A stretch of DNA of 64,000 bases from Euphorbia lathyris (GCF_963576675.1 NC_088913.1:84071001-84135000); one strand, 5' to 3'. Positions 45,860 to 57,190 are shown, counted from the first letter of the stretch. Numbers and translations: made by a program. Notes: a model not told the origin generated them from the sequence alone.

Positions 45860-48505
45860 CAAATCAGCTTCAAGCAAATGCCAAGACTCTTCATCGATCA
45901 TTTTGTAATATCCATCCTCGAAAGTAAAACCATGCAAGACCTCAACTACATAGTCCAATATGAAAAAGAAACTTTCAATGACTACGTGTAGAGGTTCCAA
46001 CAAGAAGTCATTCAAGGTATTGAATGTAGAATGAGCAGTTGACATCATGGCGACCAACTGCCGCAACAAAGAGCTATCTCGAGAGCTAACCACCAACAAG
46101 TCCCGAAATTCAAGGACTTGATGACTCAGGCAAGAGATTTCTATAAATTATAGGCCCACGGACTCAGGCAACCAAGAACAGGGACCGAGATTAGAAAAAA
46201 TCACGAGAGCACTCAAAGAGAACAACGATCTCCTTGAATGCCCCTTTATACTAGGTAGAGAAGAATATGGTACACATCGCTTACCATCCGAAAATGAAGA
46301 AGTCACCCTCGTGTAGTAACAGAGCATTTTGCAACTTCCAAATAAACGAGGAGCACAACACGGAAAAATGCAAGCAACTTATTACCGAACCATATAAGTT
46401 GTCGACGCAGGGAAAGCTAGATCTTTTCTAGAAAAGGGTCAAACGAGGTTCAGATTCTGGAGAGAAGGAAAGGCAAGGCAAGGATAAAGCCCCACAAGGT
46501 GTTATCTATGTCATCTCCAGAGGATCGGGTCTAGGCCAATCATCATTAAGAAGGTTCCCCAAGAATGAAAAATCGGACGCACCAAGGTCAGACTTCTCGT
46601 TCGACATAACGAGGCATAGCCCTAGGATAATGCATGACGATGTGTTGGTGATTTAACTTCATATTGAGGACTTCAAGGTTCGAAGGGTATTGGTGGACAC
46701 TCTAAGAGTTCGGCCAACATCATCATGAAGAAAGCTTATGAAGCATTTCGCCTCGAACCAAGTAGGCCGAATCCCATGAAATCCCTTTTAATATGAATCA
46801 ATCAATCCCCCTACTGGACAGTATGGATATGAAAATTGAGATTGGGGACTCTCAAACCACTTGGCAGGCAGAAGCAGAATTCCTAGTCATATATGTTGGC
46901 CTACCATACAATGTGGTAATAGGATTATTGGAACACAATTTCCATTAAGTTTTTTATTATGACAAAAATCACAATTACGGGAATAGATCTTCAAGATATT
47001 TAATTTCAAGATCAAATTGAATATGTTTTATGGCTAATCTGTTTGTTAAGTGGCTAAATTAATTAGAAGCATAAAACTCAAGCAATAAAAACGGCCTAAA
47101 ATAAATTAAAGGCCCAAGACGAAACTGGCCCAAAACCCGAAACCAGAAGCTCTTGATAAGAAGTCAAATCATGACGTTCCATTTATGGTAAAAAGTCAGA
47201 AGTCAGAAGACTCTGTCAGTCACCCATCTCTCTCCATCACCCAAATAAAGAAAGACGCAGACTGTAAGATTGCGGAGTCAGAAATCAGAAGACGATCATT
47301 AGACGCGCTTCTCAATGATCGATATAAGTCTGATTTTGAAAACGACAACTTTCCTATAAATTGGCATATAGGTTAGAAGCAAGATAGAAGACAAAAGTCG
47401 TTTATCTCCAACGGCTCTCTACAATTCAAATAGATATTTTCAAATGCTTCACTTATAAAAGCCAACTCCAAAGTTCATTTTCACAACTGATCTTCACGCG
47501 AAAAAGAGATAAAGCTTACAAGTGAAAAACAAGAGCAAATTGCTATACACAATCATTTCATATTTATGTAATCAAAATAGAGAGAGATTAGTTCATTTGA
47601 TTTTCATATCAGAATCCTTTCTACTGTAAAATCAGAAGTTCTATTATTGCTTCAGTTATAGGTAAGTAACAAGAGTCTGAATAGCTGAGTGTTATTGTAA
47701 AGGATGATACTTTACTTAAGCTTTATCTATTGTGTAAAAGGTTTGTGCTTTACCTGTGAAAGAGTTCTTTAATGGACTAAAGCTCAGAAGACGGAATTCT
47801 GAGGACTGGATGTAGGCAGAAGGCCGAACCAGTATAAATCTATTGAGTAACTTTTTTCCTTTACTCTGCCTTTTATTACTTCTAATATTGCATGCTATGA
47901 ATATTTATCTCATATTCAACTCTGAATATTATGTGTGCATCACATATCATCTATCTTAAGGATCTTCAAAAATTCTACTAAAAGAGTTGTCATCTAAGTG
48001 CAATCGTCAGAAGCAGAACCAAGCTCAATAGACTGAACTTGCCTCTGATTCTGAGAATTGCCTATATGCTTAGAATTGACTTAAACGAGAAAAGTTTCTA
48101 AAGGATTAAAATTACCCATTAGTTCTATTCACCCCCTTTTAAAACTAATATATCGTATTAGGGACCAACAAGGATGACCCTTACTGTCAGACTTGAGAGG
48201 AGTTTTTTCCATTCAACACCTAACATGTCAGATCCTCACGCTTGAGGGAATGACCATCGCATAAGGAGATTAATCAGGAGCCCAATAAACATATATGGCG
48301 TCACTCAAAATGAAGCCAATAAAGTCGAGCCGACCGAGAAAGAGGGAAAGGAAGCAAAGTTGGTCAGAGCGATGAAGTCTTTTTGGCTGACAGAGTGCAA
48401 AGCAGCATAAAACCTCAACACAGATTCCTTCTCTCACTAAAAGGAAACAACGCCTATGCACTGATTCCACGAGATTAAGAAGAGCATGTCCAATGGACTC
48501 ATATC
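45860..48505 (+). mobile_element. Tat-type Ty3/gypsy relic (gag to protease), broken by two insertions
   Basis: Plus-strand fragments, with many stops, read as Tat gag (the TMQDLNYIVQYEKETFNDYV block near 45935-46000), a zinc-knuckle-like part (FCNFQINEEHNTEKCKQL near 46330) and protease-like text (HIEDFKVRRVLVDT, with the Asp-Thr of the active site, near 46660). It is interrupted by a solo LTR (46926-48170), continues to about 48505 and is cut there by a Ty1/copia LTR. Family assignment rests on these short matches. Confidence 0.65.
46926..48170. repeat. Solo LTR inserted in the Tat relic
   Basis: It starts TATTGGAACAC (expected TGTTGG, one change) and ends GGGACCAACA. AGGAT flanks both ends exactly (46921-46925, 48171-48175), and the Tat reading resumes after it. 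A TATA-like ACTTATAAAAGCC lies near 47451. There are no internal retroelement genes, so recombination between two LTRs has removed them. Confidence 0.85.
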
Positions 48506-48682
48506 TGATAAGGATACAGATGTAATTAGTCACTCAGTCAAGATAAGCCTTGAATCAGTCTTCTGTAATTTGAATTAGTCTCTTGTATTTTGAATTATCA
48601 TATCTTCTGTTGTAACAAACAATCTTGTACAGCTTATTTAAAGCTAGCCCAATATACTGAAAAGATCATTGAGAGAAGTTCA
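48506..48682 (+). repeat. 5' LTR of a Ty1/copia element, short
   Basis: It starts TGATAAGGATACAG and ends AGAAGTTCA, 177 bp. Eight bases later comes the primer binding site TGGTATCAGAGC (48691-48702), a match to initiator tRNA-Met. The exact LTR end is uncertain by a few bases. Confidence 0.72.
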
Positions 48683-48690
48683 ATTCTTTA

Positions 48691-48702
48691 TGGTATCAGA
48701 GC
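48691..48702 (+). other. Primer binding site of the copia element (tRNA-iMet)
   Basis: TGGTATCAGAGC is the standard plant tRNA-iMet PBS. It sits between the short LTR and the gag start and fixes plus-strand orientation. Confidence 0.85.
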
Positions 48703-48770
48703 TTTCACGTGGTTTAAGCAACCCTGCTCCTTTCTCTCTCTAAAATTTTGAAACTCTCTCTAAAATTTCC

Positions 48771-49387
48771 ATGGCTGCCGCAAATGGAACCACCTTCGCC
48801 ACTCTCAATTCAACAAACACCGCATCTCATCATCCTTTCTCTTCCATTTCTACCCAGATTTCAGAAAAATTAACTTCCACAAATTATTTATTGTGGAAAA
48901 CTCAATTGATGCCTGTTATCAAAGGCCAAAGGTTGGCATATCATCTTGATGCAGCCAAAACACCACCACCAAAATAGTTGCCCACTAGAGCTGATAATCC
49001 GGATTATGATATCTGGGAACAGAAGGATCAATAAGTTCTCAGTCTGTTAATTTCTTCTTTATCATCCAGTGTAATCTCACAGGTTGTTGATGCTGAAATA
49101 GCCTCTACTGCTTGGAATAAACTAACTAAGGCATATGCCACTGGTTCCCGGTCACAGATACGTGACCTTAAACATAACCTTCACAATCTTCGTAGAGAGA
49201 ATGACAGTATCTCTGTATATCTGCAAAAAGCAAAATCAATCAATGATGAATTAACCGCCCTTCAAAATCCGATCACTGAAGATGATCTTGTTGCTGCTAT
49301 TCTTGATGGTCTTGGCACTGCCTATAGACCATTTGCTCGTGCTCTTGAGGCTCGTTTCGAGTCAATTTCCTTTGATGATCTGATAGG
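48771..49387 (+). pseudogene. gag: Ty1/copia gag, truncated
   Basis: The frame starts with Met at 48771 in a Ser/Thr-rich N-terminus, then NYLLWKTQLMPVIKGQRL (DUF4219-like start), a UBN2-type capsid region (IASTAWNKLTKAYATGSRSQ) and LQNPITEDDLVAAILDGL. Two in-frame stops occur (48975-48977 and 49033-49035). Homology ends at 49387, where an LTR of the next family begins, so that family inserted into this gag. The rest of the copia element is not seen and may lie right of the window. Confidence 0.85.
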
Positions 49388-50067
49388 TGATAGCGCGATC
49401 TAGGTAGAGCTTTTCTAATGACGAAATGAGTATATAATGAGTGCGGACTCTATATCTATGGATGTGTTCTTTGTAAATTACTCTCAACTCTACTAGATGC
49501 AACGACTACTTAGGGGAAAGTGTACCCCGTCGTATCAAGTAATAATCCGGTTAAGACCGGGTATCGAATCCACGGGATTTATAACTGCAAGTATTAGATG
49601 ACTCAGTTTTATACGTTATCTAAGCGGTGAATACTTTGAGTTGGTGTGAGACACAACTACAAACTACTCCTAACCTATTGGTGACACAGATTTATGTAAT
49701 GGAAAACTCCACGGAGTGATATGGGTGACGATAAGTTATAAATATAATATGCAATAACTCCGAATATATTCGGTTGACGATTTACTCTTGCAAAGACGAC
49801 TACGTGTAGTTCGACCGACCTGTGAAGTGCTTAGACTACGTGGTTCCTAGTCAAGGCGTGTCTAATGCTGGGGATCAGAAACTAGGGCCCGTAAGTTCCG
49901 TGGTGTGTCAATTCCTACGGTTTCCGGTTTGTCACTTCCGGTAAGGCAACACCTATATGAATCCCTAAAGATAGCCCGAATGGCGTCGAAAATCGCGTTC
50001 CCCTACACAATAGTCAATTATGAGTATCAAAACAAGTAATAAACATCAACACGTATACAGAAACGGG
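49388..50067 (-). repeat. LTR fragment (U5/R side), GC-motif LTR family, minus orientation
   Basis: It begins TGATAGCGCG, the outer end of the family LTR, and follows the same sequence as 52906-53570 until about 50067. There it switches to internal sequence of the opposite orientation. It forms a large inverted repeat with about 52030-52675. The U3 motif array is absent. Confidence 0.8.
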
Positions 50068-50966
50068 ACTCATAGAATTTGCATCCAATACCAGGTTAAG
50101 TACACTTATTTTTGGTAAAAAGGCAATAGATGATAAACCGAACCCACTTAGGCTAATTTTTCTTAATTTATTTTTCTCGTTTTCACTAAACATTAGGAAA
50201 CCCCTTCGAGCCTATTAACTAACTTTTTTGTTAATACCCTTTTTAACATTTAACCCTTTTTCCCTCTTGTTCGAATACCGACAAAATCAATTTGCACCCA
50301 AATCACTTGGAAAAAGTCACGGCCTTAACAAAAGAGCACCATAAGCCTTCAAAATATTGTTTTTGTGCCTCTATCAAAACAAAGGATACAATAAAAACAA
50401 AAAGGCATTCTCAAGCTCCACCCGAGCAATTTTGAAGTATATTTTGTAAAAATCGCCAAGGTCGAAATAAATAAAAACACGGTGCAATCATAAAACGGTA
50501 TTTTGGAACTTGAGTCTCTTTAAACTAACCACTAAAAAGCCACCCACATTACAACCCCCCTCCGGGTTCATTTTTAATGTTGCCTAACCATGTTATAGGA
50601 GGAAAAACCCGGATGAAAATGCAAATTCAACATGATCTTGAGTAAGTGCAAGGAAGAGTGCTAAAACACCGACCCACCAAAAATTGAGCGTAAGAGTGAA
50701 ATTCCTTGGTGAGGTACTACCGAGTTCTCAAAAGATGATCGGCTCCCGTTAATATCACCTATTAAACTTAATCATGGAGGTCTCAAATAAGTTTTTGTAC
50801 TCAATTGCTTGCGCAGGTACTTACCGAAACCTTTGCATAAAACCGTAACTTTGAAATCACGCACTTGGTAAAACCAACCTTCGGTTTGTTTCTCAATTAT
50901 CTCAATCCCTTGTCATTCGATTTCTTTTACTTGAGGACAAGTAAAACTTTAAAGTCCGAGAAGGTT
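50068..50966 (+). other. Internal 3' region of the GC-motif LTR family, plus orientation
   Basis: It matches, inverted, the internal region of the two minus-strand copies (54703-55600 and 61011-61910). It ends in a purine-rich tract (AGTCCGAGAAGG) just before the LTR start at 50967. Non-coding. Confidence 0.78.
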
Positions 50967-52675
50967 TGATAGGGGCGTTTCGTCCCTATCTTTTAGCGTG
51001 ATTTACGGTTTAATTTTAGAAGAAATAAATAAGTTTAATTACAAAAATAGAGTGTTTTAATAAAATAACAAAATAAAAATAAATTCCTTACTTTCGGTTA
51101 ATTTTCCTTATTTTTGATTAATATTAGAAAATAAAACGTCAAGCTAACTCGGCTCTCAAAGATTTGTATTTCAGGTACGAGGAAGGAGTGAAAATCTACT
51201 CAAATACGCGGGGCATATAACCATTTACGCGGGGCGTAAAACATGGTGTCAGAAATAATTGCCTTATCCGCAGGCACCATGTGGAAATGACTCAGCATAC
51301 GCGGGGCGTATGACACCTTACGCGGGGCGTATGACACATGTCGGAAATGATTGGTCTAATCCTGAAAGTCAGACTGCATTGTCTCCCGGAGTCAACTCTC
51401 CATACGCGGGGCGTATCACCATTTATGCGGGGCGTAAAAGGTAGTTCTTCAACGTAAAAAGATCAGAGACTCATTTACGCGGGGCGTACTTCAGCTACGC
51501 AGGGCGTATTTGAGACAATTAGACATAGAATTGGTCCACATGCAGGAGATTTCTGACGGAATGGGCACTTACGCGGGGCGTATCATGGGATTTCTGCACC
51601 AAATAATGTTGCCCCATACTTGTACCTTGTGAAGTTACAATTCTACCCCTAGCTTGATGTATAAATAAGAGTGACTAGCACTCATTTAGACACCTTCGAC
51701 ATCACCTTCTACCCTCTACCATGTACACCTTGTACATAGCTACATTTTGTTTCTTTTAGATAGTTGTTGTGTAGTTTTGTAGTATAGATTCAGTTTATGT
51801 AATAAAACTTTCCCACCTCGAGAGCTTGTTCGGTTATTCCGGCGTTCCATCAACGTTTCGCTCCATCATTCGTCACCAAGCTCGAGAGTTCCACCTCCAA
51901 GTCCTAAGACACGGCTTTGAGTCCGGTTGGCTAGTTCCGGGGGCCGATTCTTCCCTCTTTGCTTGCTAATTAGCTTGCACTCTTCCTACGTACTAGGCTT
52001 GGTTGTATTCCTCATTTACGCTTTCCATATTTATAATACGTGATTTGCAATTTCCGTTTCTATATACGTTTTGATGTTTATCACCTGTTTTGATACTCGT
52101 AATTGACTATTGTGTAGGGGAACGCGATTTCCGACGCCATTCGGGCTATCTTTAGGGATTCATATAGGTGTCGCCTTACCGGAAGTGACAAACCGGAAAC
52201 CGTAGGAATTGACAAGCCACAGAACTTATGGGCCCTAGTTTCTGATCCCCAGCATTAGACACGCCTTGACTAGGAACCACGTAGTCTAAGTACTTCACGG
52301 GTCGGTCGAACTACACGTAGTCGTCTTTGCAAGAGTAAATTGTCAATCGAATATATTCGGAGTTATTGCATATTATATTTATAACTTATCGTCACTCATA
52401 TCACTCCGTGGAGTTTTCCCTTACATAAATCTGTGTCACCAATAGGTTAGGAGTAGTTTGTAGTTGTGTCTTACTTTACCCCAAAGTAATCACCGCTTAA
52501 ATAACGTATAAAACCGAGTCGTCTAATACTTGTAATTATAAATCCCCTGGATTCGATACCCGGTCTTAACCGGATTATTACTTGATACGACGGGGTACAC
52601 TTGCCCCTAAGTAGCCGTAGCATCTAGTAGAGTTAAGAACATTTAAAAGATCACATCCATATTCGTAGCACATTC
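50967..52675 (+). repeat. LTR of the GC-motif family, plus orientation
   Basis: It starts TGATAGGGGCG after a purine tract. The U3 has nine copies of TACGCGGGGCGTA or near variants (51205-51582), then a TATA box (TATAAATA, 51660-51667) and an AATAAA-type signal near 51801. The last part of U5 is lost: near 52675 it joins internal sequence in the other orientation instead of ending GCGCTATCA. Confidence 0.85.
51205..51582 (+). promoter_or_regulatory. U3 array of the quasi-palindrome TACGCGGGGCGTA
   Basis: Copies start at 51205, 51226, 51298, 51319, 51403, 51424, 51476, 51496 and 51570. Each is TACGC-GGG-GCGTA with at most one or two changes. Flanks tend to extend the palindrome (CATACGC...GCGTATG, TTTACGC...GCGTAAA). 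Copies form pairs 20-21 bp apart, i.e. two helical turns, and lie 80-455 bp upstream of the TATA box, as upstream binding sites would. Confidence 0.8.
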
Positions 52676-52905
52676 GTCATCCATGAGATTGTTGGTGCGA
52701 ACATTCGTCATCCATAAGATCGTCCCACAGACGACGACGACTATGAGGCATCATACCATGAAACAAATCATTAGTAACAACACGAAACAAAATAAATTAT
52801 TCACACAAAAAGAAAGTAATATTTACAAATGCTTAAACTAACAATAAAACGTTTTTGTCTAATATTGCAAGAAATTATAAATCCCCGGCAACGGCGCCAA
52901 AAACT
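52676..52905 (-). other. Internal 5' region with PBS, minus orientation, rearranged end
   Basis: This repeats the sequence between ORF start and LTR of the full copy (57080-57305), including the primer binding site. Its left end joins the plus-oriented LTR. A 31 bp tandem duplication (CATTCGTCATCCAT at 52671 and 52702) sits at the junction. Confidence 0.75.
52882..52899 (-). other. Primer binding site, tRNA-Asp type
   Basis: On the minus strand it reads TGGCGCCGTTGCCGGGGA, the primer binding site typical of Athila/Tat-lineage plant elements. The same site occurs at about 57281-57298 (one mismatch) and 63538-63554 (one mismatch). Confidence 0.85.
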
Positions 52906-54702
52906 TGATAGCGCGACGCCTAGCGGTAGAGTTTCTTACGACGACTAAATGTGTATTGCGGTGAATGTGCTATGTCTACGGATGTGGTCTTTATAAATTG
53001 CTCTTGACTCTACTTAGACGCTACGACTACTTAGGGGCAAGTGTACCCCGTCGTATCAAGTAATAATCCGGTTAAGACCGGGTATCGAATCCACGGGATT
53101 TATAATTGCAAGTATTAGACGACTCGGTTTTATACGTTATCTAAGCGGTGGATACTTTGGGTTGGTGTGAGACACAACTATAAACTACTCCTAACCTAAT
53201 GGTGACACAGATTTATGTAATGGAAAACTCCATGGAGTGATATGGGTGACGATAAGTTATAAATATAATATGCAATAACTCCGAATATATTCGGTTGACA
53301 ATTTACTCTTGCAAAGAAGACTACGTGTAGTTCGACCGACCCGTGAAGTACTTAGACTACGTTGTTCCTATTCAAGGCGTGTCTAATGCCGGGGATCAGA
53401 AACTAGGGCCCGTAAGTTCCGTGGCTTGTCAATTCCTACGGTTTCCGGTTTGTCACTTCCGGTAAGGCAACACCTATATGAATCCCTAAAGATAGCCCGA
53501 ATGGCGTCGGAAATCGCGTTCCCCTACACAATAGTCAATTACGAGTATCAAAACAAGTAATAATACACATATATAGAAACGGAAATTGCAAATCATATAT
53601 TATAAATGTGGAAAGCATAAATGAGGAATACAACCAAGCCTAGTACATAGGAAGAGTGCAAGCTAATTAGCAAGCGAAGAGGGAAGAATCGGCCCTCGGA
53701 ACTAGCCAACCGGACTCAAGGCCGTCTCTTAGGACTTGGAAGTGGAACTCTCGAGCTTGGTGATGAACGATGGAGCGGAATGTTGATGGAACGCCGGAAT
53801 AACCGAACAAGCTCTCGAGGTGGGAGAGTTTTATTACATAAACTGAATCTATACTACAAAACTACACACAACTATCTAAAAGAAGCAAAATGTAGCTATG
53901 TACAAGGTGTATATGGTAGAGGGTAGAAGGTGATGTCTTAAATGAGTGCTAGTCACTCTTATTTATACATCAAGCTAGGGGTAGAATTATAACTTCACAA
54001 GGTACAAGTATGGACCAACATTATTTGGTGCAGAAATCCCATTATACGCCCTGCGTAAGGTGATATACGCCCCGCGTAAGTGCCCATTCCGTCAGAAATC
54101 TCCTGCATGTGGACCAATTCTATGTCTAATTGTCTCAAATACGCCCTGCATAGCTGAAGTACGCCACGCGTAAATGAGTCTCTGATCTTTTTACGTTGAA
54201 GAACTACCTTTTACGCCCCGCGTAAATGGTGATACGCCCCGCGTATGGAGAGTTGACTCCGGGAGACAATGCAGTCTGACTTTCAGGATTAGGCCAATCA
54301 TTTCCGACATGTGTCATACGCCCCGCGTAAGGTGTCATACGCCCCGCGTATGCTGAGTCATTTCCACATGGTGCTTGCGGATAAGGCAATTATTTCTGAC
54401 ACCACGTTTTACGCCCCGCGTAAATGACGATACGCCCCGCGTAAATAATGATACGCCCCGCGTATTTGAGTAGATTTTCACTCCTTCCTCGTACCTGAAA
54501 TACAAATCTTTGAGAGCCGAGTTAGCTTGACGTTTTATTTTCTAATATTAATCAAAAATAAGGAAAATTAACCGAAAGTAAGGAATTTATTTTTATTTTG
54601 TTATTTTATTAAAACACTCTATTTTTGTAATTAAACTTATTTATTTCTTCTAAAATTATACCGTAAATCATGCTAAAAGATAGGGACGAAACGCCCCTAT
54701 CA
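52906..54702 (-). repeat. LTR of copy A (3' LTR, 1797 bp)
   Basis: Sense ends are TGATAGGGGCG and GCGCTATCA. The TATA box is at 53960-53967 on the minus strand. Eleven U3 motifs lie between about 54053 and 54465, with regular spacing, e.g. starts at 54317/54338 and a triplet at 54410/54431/54452 (21 bp). Confidence 0.88.
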
Positions 54703-56162
54703 AACCTCCTCGGACTTTAAAGTTCTACTTGTCCTCAAGTAAAAGAAATCGAAAGACAAGGGATTGAGATAATTGAGAAACAAACCGAAGGTTGGTTTTA
54801 CCAAGTGCGTGATTTCAAAGTTACGGTTTTATGCAAAGGTTTCGGTAAGTACCTACGCAAGCAATTGAGTACAAAAACTTATTTGAGACCTCCATGATTA
54901 AGTTTAATAGGCGATATTAACGGGAGCCGATCATCTTTTGAGACCTCGGTAGTACCTCACCAAGGAATTTCACTCTTACGCTCAATTTTTGGTGGGTCGG
55001 TGTTTTAGCACTCTTCCTTGCACTTACTCAAGATCATGTTGAATTTGCATTTTCATCCGGGTTTTTCCTCCTATAGCATGGTTAGGCAACATTAAAAATG
55101 AACCCGGAGGGGGGTTGTAATATGGGTGGCTTTTTAGTAGTTAGTTTAAAGAGACTCAAGTTCCAAAATATCGACTTATGATCGCACCGTATTTTGCTTC
55201 GGCCTTAGCGACTTTTACAAGATGTACTTCAAAATTGCTCGGGTGGAGCTTGAGAATGCCTTTTTACTTTTATTGTATCCTTTGTTTTGATAGAGGCACA
55301 AAAACAATATTTTGAAAGCTTATGGTGCTCATTTGCTAAGGTCGTGACTTATTTCGGGTAATTCGAGTGCAAATTGATTTTGTCAGTATTTGAACAAGAG
55401 GAAAATGGGTTAAATGTTAAAAGGGTATTAACAAAAAAGTTGGTTAATAGGCTCGAAGGGGTTTCCTAATGTTTAATGAAAACGAGAAAAATAAATTAAG
55501 AAAAATTAGCCTAAGTAGGTTCAGTTTATCATCTATTGCCTTTTTACCAAAAATAAGTGTACTTAACCCGGTATTAGATGCAAATTCTATGAGTCGAGTG
55601 AAGTCAAAGCCCTCGAAAAATAGTGAAAGAATTAGAGTTCTCGTACGAACTCTTTTAGGCTCAAAAATACCTCACAAAGATTCAGGTTTAAATTGTGTAC
55701 TATCAAGTCTTCGCTAAATTTTCAACTATCCCGTTTTTATTGCCTTTTCAAAGTTCATTATGGAGATAACATTTGGGTTAAGACTCAATGCCTTAGTTTA
55801 GTACTAACCTAAGCTTTTCACAAATTCCCTAATTTCAAAACCAAGACTAAAATCCCTTGCTTGAGTCATTCCTTTATGTTCTGACGCTTTTATTTTTGAC
55901 GACAAATAACGGAACTTTAGTTAATTTCCGAAGGAGGTGTAGCGTGTCGGAAGAATTCAAGAGTCAATAAATTTGTTTAATTATTTTGATAATTATTTGA
56001 TTTTTATTTTTGTTTTTGTTAGTGCAAACCAAACTAAAAGTGTGGGGTTGCACGTCCCTCCGCGTTATTAAAATGACGCCTATTCTAAGGGCGTCGCAAA
56101 AAGAGAACAAAACAAAAACAAAAATAAAGAATGAGCTGAAAAAGGGACCCTTAAGGTCAGAT

Positions 56163-56420
56163 CCTACGCGAGGCGTATCCCTGGGGGCGCTCCGCGTAGA
56201 AGAGGATTTTTAAGTGCACCGGGGCCAGAGACTCAGATACGCGGGGCGCACGTAAAGGGACGCCCCGCGTGTTCTGAGCTCTGAGCCATCTTATTATGGA
56301 AAAGGTGGAGCATGCGGGGCGTAACAGGGATACGCCCCGCGTGAATGTTATTAACTTACGCAAAAACAGAAATAACAAGCACGGTGCGCGGGGTGTATAG
56401 GTGTGTACGCCCCGCGTGGC
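56163..56420 (-). other. Four inverted motif pairs (stem-loop array) in copy A
   Basis: Motif arms appear as inverted pairs: near 56164-56199, 56237-56270, 56310-56343 and 56383-56419. The second pairs ACGCGGGGCG with CGCCCCGCGT perfectly across a loop of about 12 bases. The others have one or two mismatches or G-U pairs. In the element transcript these would form four consecutive GC-rich hairpins. Confidence 0.75.
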
Positions 56421-56572
56421 TTATTCTCCTTTGGATAAAGTGGGATTTAAAAAAAAAAAAGAAATGACATGCGGAAAATAAAAGTTGGGAAAGAAAACTC
56501 CCTTATTCGAGCTTGGGTTGCCTCCCAAGAAGCGCTACATTATAGTCGGTGAGCTCGACTTAGCGTTTCCTC

Positions 56573-57190
56573 CTAGGTGTATGCTTCCTCTCGTGTTAGA
56601 AATGCAAATTCTTGAATGAACAATCCGTACCTACAAAACAGATTGTTAGATTCAAAGAAATTTAATGAAAACCAAAAACTATATTTAAAGAAATTATTGA
56701 AGAGTTTAGTTTGCTCTCTCTTTGACTCCTTGGGTAGCTCAAAGAGAGTGAAATATTCCGAGTTAGAATAAACCTCAAACTCTTCTAGTTTTGGATTTAT
56801 TTCCATGGGCCCGCACACAACCGGCTTATCGATTAGGATTTCCGGCTCCTCGCAGTTGAGACATCCTACACGACTGGGGGACTCCTCTTGAGAGGGCTCA
56901 ATTAACTCGACCCCTACAACTTGACCACCTGGATTGGCGTCTCGAATTGATTCGTCCGCGGTTGAATCAATACGAGACGTCAATCTAGTGATTTGATTTC
57001 CCAAATCCCTACAATATGCCTCATTGTTAGATAATCTTACTTGAATATCTTTAAGCATAGAGATTACCACATCAAATTGCGAGGGAGATTGTTGGTGCGA
57101 ACATTCGTCATCCATGAGATCGTCCCACAGACGACGACGACTATGAGGCATCATACCATGAAACAAATCATTAGTAACAACACGAAACAA
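56573..57190 (-). CDS. Unrecognised ORF (205 aa) of the GC-motif LTR family, copy A
   Basis: The frame starts at Met 57190, about 115 bp inside the 5' LTR end and just after the PBS, the usual place of gag. The N-terminal part has His/Arg/Met-rich residues. A predicted amphipathic, coiled-coil-like helix follows (VVISMLKDIQVRLSNNEAYC onwards through LTSRIDSTADES), then an acidic Glu/Pro/Ser-rich middle. The basic-aromatic C-terminal part contains KLFNNFFKYSFWFSLNFF. I see no zinc knuckle, protease or RT motif and cannot assign a family. A related frame is open in copy B and in an inverted fragment, so it may be a gag-like protein. Expression is unknown. Confidence 0.55.
   Translation of the reverse strand: MFRVVTNDLFHGMMPHSRRRLWDDLMDDECSHQQSPSQFDVVISMLKDIQVRLSNNEAYCRDLGNQITRLTSRIDSTADESIRDANPGGQVVGVELIEPSQEESPSRVGCLNCEEPEILIDKPVVCGPMEINPKLEEFEVYSNSEYFTLFELPKESKREQTKLFNNFFKYSFWFSLNFFESNNLFCRYGLFIQEFAFLTREEAYT

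Noticed and set aside
51259..51444. 61-codon ORF present in three LTR copies (also 54389-54204 and 58795-58610)
   Set aside because: It spans the U3 motif array, upstream of the TATA box, so the main transcript would not start before it. The frame is kept because the motif repeats at 21 bp, a multiple of three, giving YAGR repeats by chance.
51205..51582. CRISPR-like reading of the regularly spaced GC motif
   Set aside because: The repeats are 13 bp with 8 bp spacers inside LTRs of a plant retrotransposon. There are no cas genes and the context is eukaryotic.
55469..55717. 82-codon plus-strand ORF in the internal region of copy A
   Set aside because: It is antisense to the element, has no motif, and copy B does not keep the frame.
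56010..56378. Small ORFs on both strands across the stem-loop array
   Set aside because: Frames are not kept between copies A and B and follow the GC motif. The structure, not a protein, is the conserved part.
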